Notes under the pieces: generated by a model
What the model saw: the letters and a program-made list of their open reading frames with translations, nothing else
What the model was told of the DNA's origin: nothing
Database searches by the model: none
Made by a program: the position numbers and the translations under genes
Shown: positions 1 through 7,063 of the stretch, in pieces
Numbering within the stretch: position 1 is the first letter of the stretch
How the letters are laid out: each line of letters begins with the position of its first letter
Source: DASWHX01 sp036397995
GTDB lineage: Bacteria > Bacteroidota > Bacteroidia > Cytophagales > Cyclobacteriaceae
NCBI GenBank assembly: GCA_036397995.1
Contig: DASWHX010000076.1
Span: forward strand, 1 to 23,260
DNA length: 23,260 nucleotides
Direction: 5' to 3'

Positions 1-692
1 TAAGGTTCATCCAGCCGGTCATTGGTAAAAAGAATCCGCTGGTCATTACTGCCTTCAACAGATAATGTACCGGCTACAAAGAGCGAAGAATTATTATGAA
101 AATAAATTGCGCTGCCGCTTTCTATCGTCAATGTGCAGTTAACATCTACCAGGGCGGAGTTTAGTATAACATAAGGAAGGTCTTTATTCCAGGTCGTATT
201 GCATGCTATTATGGAATCATTCAAGAAGTTAGCATTTTGTCCCCATGCCAGTAGCTTTACATTTTGCGGATACCCCGCCGTTTCGAAAACAACGGAATCT
301 TCCACTATAAAAGGCATATTAAGCGTTGATGGGTCAATTAGTACTTTTACCAGGATAAGCATGCTGTCTTTCCCAAAAATAATTTGCTCGTCAAACGATT
401 TCCCTTCCAATCCGTTGACGGTTATTGTGTAAGGAGAATTAATACCCTGCCCAAGATAAATGGATCTTACCCTGACAGCATTTCCGCGATCGTTATAGAT
501 TTTGAACCGTTTGGTAATACTGCCAATGGTAGTAAAGACCGTATCAAACAAAATGGTGTCTTCAGAAAATGAAAGTTGAATGGATGGATCATCAATTATC
601 TTTTCCTCATCCGGCTGGCAGCTTATAAAAGTAATGGTAACAGCCAGCGAAATGAGAGTCAGAAAATCTCTAAAATATTGACTTCCAATCAA
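1..692 (-). CDS. Probable lipoprotein, 3' end cut by window edge
   Basis: An open frame on the minus strand begins just after prfA and runs without a stop off the left edge, giving about 230 residues. No ATG, GTG or ATG-like choice lies near the front. The best start is TTG at 692-690, 1 nt past the prfA stop, with a GGAG about 10 nt upstream inside prfA. From that start the protein has a hydrophobic stretch ending FISC (Cys25), followed by QPDEE, which fits a lipoprotein signal with a slightly atypical lipobox. The rest is beta-rich with no catalytic motif. From memory it resembles Cytophagales secreted proteins that go on into right-handed beta-helix repeats; that part would lie outside the window. 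The function is unknown. Spacing suggests cotranscription with prfA. Confidence 0.75.
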   Translation of the reverse strand, partial: MIGSQYFRDFLTLISLAVTITFISCQPDEEKIIDDPSIQLSFSEDTILFDTVFTTIGSITKRFKIYNDRGNAVRVRSIYLGQGINSPYTITVNGLEGKSFDEQIIFGKDSMLILVKVLIDPSTLNMPFIVEDSVVFETAGYPQNVKLLAWGQNANFLNDSIIACNTTWNKDLPYVILNSALVDVNCTLTIESGSAIYFHNNSSLFVAGTLSVEGSNDQRILFTNDRLDEP

Positions 693-693
693 A

Positions 694-1764
694 TTATTTT
701 TCTCCGGTTTTCAGCCTTTCGGCGTTATCAGCTATTCGCAGCTGTTCAATAAAGTCATCTATTTCACCATCCATAATAATGGGCAGGTTATGCTTTGAAT
801 ACCCAATCCTGTGATCGGTTACCCTTCCTTGCGGATAATTATACGTTCGGATTTTGTCTGATCTGTCTCCACGGCCTACCATGGATTTTCGTTGAGCCCC
901 AACTTCTTCATTATGTTTAGCCACCTCTATATCATATAAACGTGAGCGAAGCACTTTTAATGCTTTTTCAAAGTTTTTTATTTGAGACTTTTCATCCTGG
1001 CATTGCACCACCATACCTGTTGGAATGTGTGTTAGACGGATAGCTGAATAGGTAGTGTTCACTGATTGTCCACCGGGGCCCGAAGAACAAAAAGTATCTT
1101 TACGAATATCATTCATGTTCACCACTACCTCCACATCATCCATTTCTGGTAAAACTGCCACAGTAGCTGCGGAGGTATGAACTCTTCCCTGGGTTTCTGT
1201 TTGCGGAACCCGCTGAACTCTGTGCACGCCGGACTCATATTTCATCATCGCATAAACATCTTCTCCCGAAATGGTACTGATGATTTCTTTGTATCCGCCG
1301 GAAGGGCCTTCGGCGTAATCAATTATATTGAATTTCCAACCTTTCTTTTCAGCGAACCGCTGATACATCCTGAATATATCCCCTGCGAAGATTGCTGCTT
1401 CATCCCCTCCGGTTCCTGCCCTGATTTCAAGAATAGCGTCTTTGCTGTCATTCGGATCGGTTGGAATAAGCATTTGCTTTAGTCTGGCTTCACTCTCTTC
1501 CTGTCTATCATAGTAAATATCCAGTTCCTCCTTTGCCATCTCCCGGAATTCTTGATCCTTTTCTTTTTCCAACACTTCCTTAGCTGATTTTATGTTGGCT
1601 AAAATTGTTTTATAGGCTTCGTATTCTTCGACAATTTTCTTCAGTTCCTTGTACTCCTTGCTAAGCTTCTTATAATTGGTCATATCCGCCATGAAGTTTG
1701 GTTCAGCCATTTTTTGACTGATTTCTTCAAATCGATTCTTTATTTGTTGAAGTTTGTCAAGCAT
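694..1764 (-). CDS. prfA: Peptide chain release factor 1
   Basis: 356 residues, full length for RF1. RF1 binds the ribosome at UAA and UAG codons and triggers hydrolysis of peptidyl-tRNA in the cytoplasm. The N-terminal third is a charged helical region. The PxT codon-recognition tripeptide of RF1 is present as PQT at residues 187-189 (RF2 would have SPF), and the catalytic GGQ is at 231-233 in the context SSGPGGQSVNTT. The Gln of GGQ is the usual target of PrmC methylation. The C-terminal stretch GDRSDKIRTYNYPQGRVTDHR is the conserved RF family block. The ATG start follows a matched -7 promoter element at 1787-1794. A lipoprotein gene follows after 1 nt. Confidence 0.97.
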   Translation of the reverse strand: MLDKLQQIKNRFEEISQKMAEPNFMADMTNYKKLSKEYKELKKIVEEYEAYKTILANIKSAKEVLEKEKDQEFREMAKEELDIYYDRQEESEARLKQMLIPTDPNDSKDAILEIRAGTGGDEAAIFAGDIFRMYQRFAEKKGWKFNIIDYAEGPSGGYKEIISTISGEDVYAMMKYESGVHRVQRVPQTETQGRVHTSAATVAVLPEMDDVEVVVNMNDIRKDTFCSSGPGGQSVNTTYSAIRLTHIPTGMVVQCQDEKSQIKNFEKALKVLRSRLYDIEVAKHNEEVGAQRKSMVGRGDRSDKIRTYNYPQGRVTDHRIGYSKHNLPIIMDGEIDDFIEQLRIADNAERLKTGEK

Positions 1765-1786
1765 AGTAGTTTAACTAAACAGGACG

Positions 1787-1794
1787 CAAAATTA
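1787..1794 (-). promoter_or_regulatory. Bacteroidota-type -7 element for prfA
   Basis: On the minus strand this reads TAATTTTG, a perfect match to the Bacteroidota -7 consensus TAnnTTTG, and lies 22 nt upstream of the prfA ATG. I see no clear TTTG at -33. Transcription would begin near 1780, giving a short leader. Confidence 0.5.
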
Positions 1795-1846
1795 ACTAAT
1801 TTTAAACCACCGGAATTGGAATGCGTAAATTATTCTTTACTAAGTA

Positions 1847-2272
1847 TTATTTTGATTTTTTGAATTTGAAAACCACTTTCTTTCGTGCTCCGAACAAATG
1901 TACCATCAGGGTATCATACCCCTCAAGTTCATAACTAATTCTTTTAGGAAAATCGAAATCCGGGTTTTCACAAACAAATCCGCCTTCATTTATTTGAATC
2001 AATTGGAAGGGAACATGATCACCCAAATGAGGAAGTCTGGCTTCATAAATAAACCGATCTCCATCTTTCTTGATTTGTATATATTCACTGATTATTCTGT
2101 CTTCCTTTATGGTGCGGAAACCCTGACCCAAAACCAAAGAGTTTTCATCGCCCTTTTTCCATTCTTCAAAAGAATTTTTTGTCTTTGCATTTTCCCAAAG
2201 ACCAATAAGCCAATCAAAAGATGTTTGGTCCTCCTTCACAGGATTATTTATAGTTCTGATCTTACCTGCCAA
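1847..2272 (-). CDS. DUF6265 family protein, TTG start
   Basis: 141 residues. The core FDWLIGLWE, then SFEEW, and the ordered alternation of short beta strands match the DUF6265 family (small beta-barrel, function unknown). The only usable start is TTG at 2272-2270; an in-frame stop lies at 2287-2285. Family members in Bacteroidota usually carry a signal peptide, but none is encoded here: the protein begins MAGKIRTINNPV. So it is either cytoplasmic or has lost its 5' end. Just upstream, in another frame, is a short hydrophobic reading (LLRFFIALSP) that ends in TAG, which would fit decay but has no start codon. No functional partner is evident. Confidence 0.75.
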   Translation of the reverse strand: MAGKIRTINNPVKEDQTSFDWLIGLWENAKTKNSFEEWKKGDENSLVLGQGFRTIKEDRIISEYIQIKKDGDRFIYEARLPHLGDHVPFQLIQINEGGFVCENPDFDFPKRISYELEGYDTLMVHLFGARKKVVFKFKKSK

Positions 2273-2417
2273 TCTAAGATGGGTTTATAGCTGGGCTTAG
2301 TGCTATGAAAAAGCGTAGCAATATATATTAAAATATACTTCCTAATTAGGAATTGAACAATAATTAAACCAGCTGACTTTCTAATATTCCCCAAATCTAA
2401 ATGTTTTCACCCCTTAT

Positions 2418-2843
2418 TTATTGAAGATAAAAGGTATAAATAGCGTAGGACGGATAAATATTCAACATAATTAAGAAAATTCGGACTCTGGAAATTGGGA
2501 TTTTAAATTTGTGATATAACTGGTGGCTAAAATAAATGTAAGGAGTAGAAAGCCCCAATACTAACAGCACCATTGTGAATTGAATTATCCATTGGTTAAC
2601 TACAATTTCAAATTCATTATTTAAGATTAAATATCCAGCCAGAATGAAACCGGTCAGGTTTCCAGAATAAATAACCACAAAAAAGAATTTTATCGGGTCA
2701 TGCCATGAACTTTTCGGTTTGATAAGCCGCTTCGAAAAGTTTACAAAAAATGCAGATATCAGAAAAAACAAGAGTGCGCTGAAAGTGAGTATAGCTAGCA
2801 TATCCCTTCTCAATATCCATGATATTTGGCTAAATGGCAACAT
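2418..2843 (-). CDS. Hypothetical four-helix inner-membrane protein
   Basis: 141 residues with four predicted membrane segments at about 16-35, 52-74, 84-106 and 119-138. Loops are short and basic (KRLIKPK near 39-44; HKFKIP near 111-116). I do not recognise the family and see no catalytic motif. A second Met at residue 15 could also be the start; the first ATG gives a longer cytoplasmic N-terminus. The region is AT-rich, as expected for membrane genes. It is divergent from the response regulator at 2948 and shares with it a 104-bp intergenic space that carries a 17-bp dyad, so shared control is possible. Absence of homology to a named family makes this a moderate call. Confidence 0.65.
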   Translation of the reverse strand: MLPFSQISWILRRDMLAILTFSALLFFLISAFFVNFSKRLIKPKSSWHDPIKFFFVVIYSGNLTGFILAGYLILNNEFEIVVNQWIIQFTMVLLVLGLSTPYIYFSHQLYHKFKIPISRVRIFLIMLNIYPSYAIYTFYLQ

Positions 2844-2901
2844 TTAGTTCGCTATGAATCAATACTTTAAATTTCTTTCAAAAATTTGTGTTTTTAAGGC
2901 T

Positions 2902-2918
2902 TGTTTCATTTTGAAACA
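2902..2918. promoter_or_regulatory. 17-bp dyad, probable regulator binding site
   Basis: TGTTTCATTTTGAAACA: perfect 7-bp arms TGTTTCA and TGAAACA with a 3-nt spacer. It lies 29 nt upstream of the NtrC-type regulator gene and 58 nt upstream of the divergent membrane-protein gene. Size and symmetry suit a dimeric HTH of the Fis type, the DNA-binding domain carried by the regulator itself, so autoregulation is a reasonable inference. I find no -24/-12 (TGGCA/TTGC) sigma-54 promoter in this gap. Confidence 0.6.
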
Positions 2919-2947
2919 TTAATTTTATAAAGTCCATTTAAAAGTCT

Positions 2948-4318
2948 ATGGAGAAGATTGAAGGTAAAATATTGATTGTTGATGACGACACGGGGATTCT
3001 TCAAACAGCAAAAGTGGTTTTAAGGCAGAATTTCACAACAGTTCAGATGGAACAAAATCCAGCACAAATACCCTACTTGATGAATACTCATCATTTTGAT
3101 GTAGTGCTGCTTGATATGAACTTTTCTCCAGGAATTCCTGAAGGTAAAGAAGGACTTCAATGGCTTGAGAAGATCAAAGCCTTGGATCAGAATTGCCAGG
3201 TTATAATGGTCACTGCGTATGGTGAAATTAATTTGGCCGTGAAGGCAATGAAATATGGAGCTACCGACTTTGTTATAAAACCCTGGGAAAATGAAAAATT
3301 ACTTGCCACCGTTATTGCTGCATTCAAATACAGAAAATCTGCGCAGGAGGTTCTTGATCTTAAATCAAGGCAACGTGAGTTTCTTCACCTTCTTGGACAG
3401 CAAGAAGAAATAATTTGGGGAGAAAGTGAAGGCATGGCTTCTATCTTTAAGACCATTCAGAAAGTGAGCGCTACAGAGGCCAGCGTATTAATACTTGGTG
3501 AAAATGGCACGGGCAAAGAAGTGCTGGCCAAAACAATCCATCAATTAAGTCCCCGGCATGAACAACCCTTTATTAAAGTGGATCTCGGCGCAATCTCATC
3601 CGGGCTGTTCGAATCGGAGTTATTCGGACATAAAAAAGGGGCATTTACCGATGCACATCAAGACCGTACCGGTAGGATTGAGTTGGCTTCCGGCGGAACT
3701 TTGTTCCTTGATGAAATCGGTAATATAACGCCTGAATTTCAGATAAAGCTTTTGTCTGTTTTGCAGAATAGAGTAATAATACCTGTTGGATCTTCTATGG
3801 AAATTCCAATCAATGTAAGGGTAATTTCCGCATCAAACGCCGATATTAATACGATGATTCAATCTGGTTTATTCCGGGAAGATTTACTTTACCGGTTAAA
3901 GACGGTTGAAATTACCTTACCACCCCTGCGTGAGCGCAAGGAAGATATTCCGGCTTTCGCAGATCATTTTATCAAAGTTTATTCGGCCAAATACCGCAAA
4001 CCTACGATGTCATTGGCTGGCGATACTATTCAATATCTGCAGGCCCATTCCTGGGCGGGGAACATCAGAGAATTACAGCATGCAATAGAAAGAGCGGTAA
4101 TTATGTCAGATTCCGCTGTTCTAAAGAAAAAGGATTTTGACCTGCAAATTACTAAAGTGAAAAGCGACAGTGCCGATAGTCTGAAGCTTGACGATGTAGA
4201 AAGACAGACTATTATAGATGCGATCAACAAATTTGGCGGCAATTTAAGCAAGGCTTCCCTCGAACTGGGGTTGGGACGAACAACTCTGTACAGGAAAATT
4301 CAAAAATATGGTCTTTAA
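2948..4318 (+). CDS. NtrC-family sigma-54-dependent response regulator
   Basis: 456 residues, three domains. Receiver, about 7-125: acidic pocket D12-D14, phospho-acceptor Asp56 in LLDMNF, Thr89 and Lys111. AAA+ activator domain, about 155-390: Walker A GENGTGK at 184-190, Walker B FLDEIG at 253-258. The sigma-54 contact loop reads GAFTDA at 231-236 rather than the textbook GAFTGA; the essential Phe and Thr are kept. C-terminal Fis-type helix-turn-helix, about 415-453. Such proteins hydrolyse ATP to open promoters held by sigma-54 RNA polymerase once phosphorylated. The partner kinase gene starts 11 nt before this stop. Target genes cannot be read from the window; the dyad at 2902-2918 is a candidate binding site. 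Confidence 0.95.
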   Translation: MEKIEGKILIVDDDTGILQTAKVVLRQNFTTVQMEQNPAQIPYLMNTHHFDVVLLDMNFSPGIPEGKEGLQWLEKIKALDQNCQVIMVTAYGEINLAVKAMKYGATDFVIKPWENEKLLATVIAAFKYRKSAQEVLDLKSRQREFLHLLGQQEEIIWGESEGMASIFKTIQKVSATEASVLILGENGTGKEVLAKTIHQLSPRHEQPFIKVDLGAISSGLFESELFGHKKGAFTDAHQDRTGRIELASGGTLFLDEIGNITPEFQIKLLSVLQNRVIIPVGSSMEIPINVRVISASNADINTMIQSGLFREDLLYRLKTVEITLPPLRERKEDIPAFADHFIKVYSAKYRKPTMSLAGDTIQYLQAHSWAGNIRELQHAIERAVIMSDSAVLKKKDFDLQITKVKSDSADSLKLDDVERQTIIDAINKFGGNLSKASLELGLGRTTLYRKIQKYGL

Positions 4319-5666
4319 GAATCTGAGATTTAACCTGATTTTAAGAGTCATCATCCTTGTTGCTTTGTTAATGGTTTTGTCATTTGTTATCATCAATACA
4401 AGCTGGTTCTTTACACCGATTGTACTAACCATTCTCATAGTAATTTCAGTTTTTGAACTCTTCCACTTTATGGATAAAACAAACCGGGAGCTTAGTAACT
4501 TTTTCATGAGTATAAGGCAGGCAGAATTTACCACAATCTTTAAAGGGAAAGATCGCGGCAAAAGTTACCGGGAGTTATTTGAATCGCTGGAACAGCTTAT
4601 GGATGAGTTTCACAAACTCAACCTTGAAAAAGAAAGTCAGTACCAGTATCTACAGGCATTAAATGAAAATATTGGGGTTGCAATAATAAGCTTTCGTGAA
4701 AATGGAGAGATACAGTTTATGAATTCAGCGGCAAAACTATTGCTGCGCAAACCACGAATTGACAAGATCGAAGATATCCGGTCAATTGATAAAAAACTTT
4801 TTGACAAAATCCTGAATATGCAGTCCGGTGACAAAGAACTCGTGCCGATGGTTTTGAATAACGAGTGGGTACAACTCTCAGTTCAATCCAGATCTTTCAG
4901 GCTTCAGGATGAAACTTTTAAACTGATAATTCTTCAGAATCTTCATCATGAACTTGAAGAGAAGGAGGTAGAAGCCTGGCAGAAGTTAATCAATGTTCTG
5001 ACCCACGAAATAATGAATTCAGTAACTCCTATTGTATCATTGGTTAAAGCCGTAAATTCTATGTTAGCTTCAAATTCTTCCATTCAAAAGCTGCTGAGTG
5101 AAATGGATGCTGACGAGCGGTCGGATTTTGAAGACAGCCTCAAAACAATTGAAGAACGCAGCCGTGGGTTATTGAAATTCGTAAATGCCTATCGTGAATA
5201 TTCAACAACACCTGATTTTCATCCCGCCGATTTCGATTTCCTTAACATGGTCCAGCGGGTATATTCATTAATGAAACCCGAACTTGATCAAAACTCCATC
5301 CGGTTGAATCTTGATTTTGGAAGCTTGAAAAAGTTAAACGCTTACGGTGATGAACAATTAATTGAGCAGGTGATCATCAATTTGATTAAGAATGCAATTC
5401 ACGCCCTTTATGATAGTAAAGAACCATTAATTGAACTTAGGGTTAAGCGCCTTGGTGATCGTAAAGTTCATCTGACAGTTAAAGATAATGGTCCGGGAAT
5501 CTCGCATGAGGTAATGGATAGAATTTTCGTTCCCTTCTATACTACCCGTAAAGGAGGCACCGGAATTGGGCTAAGTCTTTCCAGGCAAATCATGAAACTT
5601 CACAACGGAAAAATATACGCGGATACGCATCCTGATCACGGAGCTTCTTTTAGTATTGAATTCTGA
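4308..5666 (+). CDS. Membrane sensor histidine kinase (NtrB/NtrY-like)
   Basis: 452 residues. Two membrane helices at about 10-30 and 36-53 with only a few residues between them, so there is almost no periplasmic sensor and the input is probably membrane or cytoplasmic. A PAS-like domain covers about 115-210. The phospho-acceptor is His233 in LTHEIMNSVTPI, then the ATPase domain with N box NLIKNAIHAL (358-367), G1 DNGPGI (393-398) and G2 GGTGIGLS (416-423). It overlaps the upstream regulator by 11 nt, implying translational coupling and a cognate pair. The downstream ispH has its own -7 element starting 20 nt after this stop, so the pair probably ends the unit here. Confidence 0.95.
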   Translation: MVFKNLRFNLILRVIILVALLMVLSFVIINTSWFFTPIVLTILIVISVFELFHFMDKTNRELSNFFMSIRQAEFTTIFKGKDRGKSYRELFESLEQLMDEFHKLNLEKESQYQYLQALNENIGVAIISFRENGEIQFMNSAAKLLLRKPRIDKIEDIRSIDKKLFDKILNMQSGDKELVPMVLNNEWVQLSVQSRSFRLQDETFKLIILQNLHHELEEKEVEAWQKLINVLTHEIMNSVTPIVSLVKAVNSMLASNSSIQKLLSEMDADERSDFEDSLKTIEERSRGLLKFVNAYREYSTTPDFHPADFDFLNMVQRVYSLMKPELDQNSIRLNLDFGSLKKLNAYGDEQLIEQVIINLIKNAIHALYDSKEPLIELRVKRLGDRKVHLTVKDNGPGISHEVMDRIFVPFYTTRKGGTGIGLSLSRQIMKLHNGKIYADTHPDHGASFSIEF

Positions 5667-5685
5667 ATGCTAAGAGTTCTTACAT

Positions 5686-5693
5686 TACCTTTG
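5686..5693 (+). promoter_or_regulatory. Bacteroidota-type -7 element for ispH
   Basis: TACCTTTG is a perfect TAnnTTTG match in the 95-nt gap after the kinase gene. No good TTTG lies at the usual 19-21 nt upstream. A transcript would start near 5700, which bears on the ispH start question: codons upstream of about 5700 would not be transcribed from it. Confidence 0.5.
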
Positions 5694-5761
5694 CTATAAA
5701 TCCTGAAGTTATCAGAAAGTTTAACATACCAGATATCTATAAATCTTCCATAATAGGAGCA

Positions 5762-6937
5762 GTGAAGGCGGCAAGAATGGATTTCGACCCGCGGAAAAAA
5801 AACTTTGATCCTACCTTTATAGACTTTGGTCCGGTTAAATTTTATTTGGCGCGACATTTTGGCTTTTGTTATGGTGTTGAAAACGCGATTGAAATCTCAT
5901 ACAGAGCTCTTGAAGAAAATCAGGGCAAAAATGTTTACCTGCTCAGCCAGATGATTCATAATCCCGAAGTTAATAATGATCTTGAACAGCGCGGCATCCG
6001 GTTTATTCTCGAAACGGATGGAACCCCCTTAATGGATTGGAATGAGATAACTCCGGAGGACATCGTAATAATACCTGCATTTGGAACTACGTTGGATTGG
6101 GAATCAAAACTTTCTGGAAAAGGCATTCAAATTCAAAAATACAATACCACTTGCCCCTTCGTTGAAAAGGTATGGAACCGGTCTTACAAGCTGGCCCAGG
6201 AAAATTTCACAATAGTTATTCATGGTAAACATTATCATGAAGAGACCAGGGCGACATTTTCAAGGAGCAGCCATAAAGGCAAATCCATTATTGTGAAAGA
6301 TCTCAGTGAGGCGGTTGCTCTGACGGATTTCATAAAGGGGAGTATTAGCCGAGAAGATTTTATGTTCTTATTTGAAGGGAAAATGTCGCAAGGTTTTGAT
6401 CCTGAATCAGACCTGCAAAGAATCGGTGTCGTTAATCAAACAACCATGTTAGCATCAGAGACCCAGCACATTGCAGATTTAATAAAAGATGCATTGGCCG
6501 GAACATATGGTGTAGAAAACCTGTCCTTCCATTACGCCGACACAAGGGACACCCTTTGTTATGCGACCAATGATAACCAGGATGCAACTAAAATGCTACT
6601 CAAGACAGATTCAGACCTTGCCATAGTTGTTGGAGGGTATAATAGTTCAAATACTTCTCATTTGGTAGAATTGCTGGAAGTCAAATTCCCTACTTTTTTC
6701 ATTAAGTCACCCTCTGAGATTCACGGTTCAAATCGAATTACACGTTACGATATCAATAAGATGCGATCCGTGGAATCTGAAGCTTTTCTTCCGGATAAAA
6801 CTCCTGTTTCCATCGCTATTACAAGTGGAGCATCATGCCCGGATACATTGTTGGATGCCGTACTGCTTCGCATCTTGCAAGAGTTCAATGAAACTGTACC
6901 CGTGGCGGAGGCAGTAAGCAAGGCACTTCTGAAGTAA
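5762..6937 (+). CDS. ispH: 4-hydroxy-3-methylbut-2-enyl diphosphate reductase
   Basis: 391 residues from the GTG start. IspH (LytB) is the last enzyme of the MEP isoprenoid pathway: it reduces HMBPP to IPP and DMAPP using a [4Fe-4S] cluster. The cluster cysteines are Cys36 (HFGFCYGVENA), Cys131 (NTTCPFVEK) and Cys266 (DTLCYATNDNQ). HYHEETRAT at about 157-165 aligns with the region of the catalytic Glu. Cys359 (SGASCPDT) is extra. The length is about 80 longer than the E. coli enzyme, as in other Bacteroidota. The start is uncertain: GTG 5762 has AGGAG only 2 nt before it; ATG 5777 has GAAGG 8 nt before it; and the frame stays open upstream to 5660 with family-like residues but no ATG, GTG or TTG. 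Confidence 0.95.
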   Translation: MKAARMDFDPRKKNFDPTFIDFGPVKFYLARHFGFCYGVENAIEISYRALEENQGKNVYLLSQMIHNPEVNNDLEQRGIRFILETDGTPLMDWNEITPEDIVIIPAFGTTLDWESKLSGKGIQIQKYNTTCPFVEKVWNRSYKLAQENFTIVIHGKHYHEETRATFSRSSHKGKSIIVKDLSEAVALTDFIKGSISREDFMFLFEGKMSQGFDPESDLQRIGVVNQTTMLASETQHIADLIKDALAGTYGVENLSFHYADTRDTLCYATNDNQDATKMLLKTDSDLAIVVGGYNSSNTSHLVELLEVKFPTFFIKSPSEIHGSNRITRYDINKMRSVESEAFLPDKTPVSIAITSGASCPDTLLDAVLLRILQEFNETVPVAEAVSKALLK

Positions 6938-6972
6938 GTAGCTCATTTTAAAGACCTTAAGCGAATTTAGTA

Positions 6973-6981
6973 TGTGGATAA
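6973..6981. promoter_or_regulatory. Perfect DnaA box
   Basis: TGTGGATAA is the exact complement of the consensus DnaA box TTATCCACA. It lies 36 nt after ispH in the long non-coding gap. I find no second perfect copy nearby; TGTTGAAAA some 30 nt on has two mismatches. A single 9-mer can occur by chance, so a function is not shown. Confidence 0.35.
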
Positions 6982-7031
6982 GAGGTGCATAAATGTGTGC
7001 AAAAGTTGTTGAAAATAAGTATCATCAAAAG

Positions 7032-7062
7032 TTGACTTGCCTGATGGTCTTATCTACCTTGC
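7032..7062 (+). promoter_or_regulatory. Possible promoter for the structured RNA
   Basis: TTG at 7032-7034, a 20-nt spacer, then TACCTTGC at 7055-7062. The spacing is right for a Bacteroidota -33/-7 promoter. The -7 part keeps TAnnTT but differs in the last two bases. Transcription would start near 7067-7070, exactly where the 5' strand of the closing helix begins. Confidence 0.35.
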
Positions 7063-7063
7063 T

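Noticed and set aside
199..572. Two short plus-strand open frames at the left end
   Set aside because: They lie opposite a longer minus-strand frame with a signal peptide and lipobox, which continues off the window.
1898..2290. 130-residue plus-strand frame
   Set aside because: It is antisense to the DUF6265 gene, which has recognised family motifs; its composition follows from the opposite coding strand.
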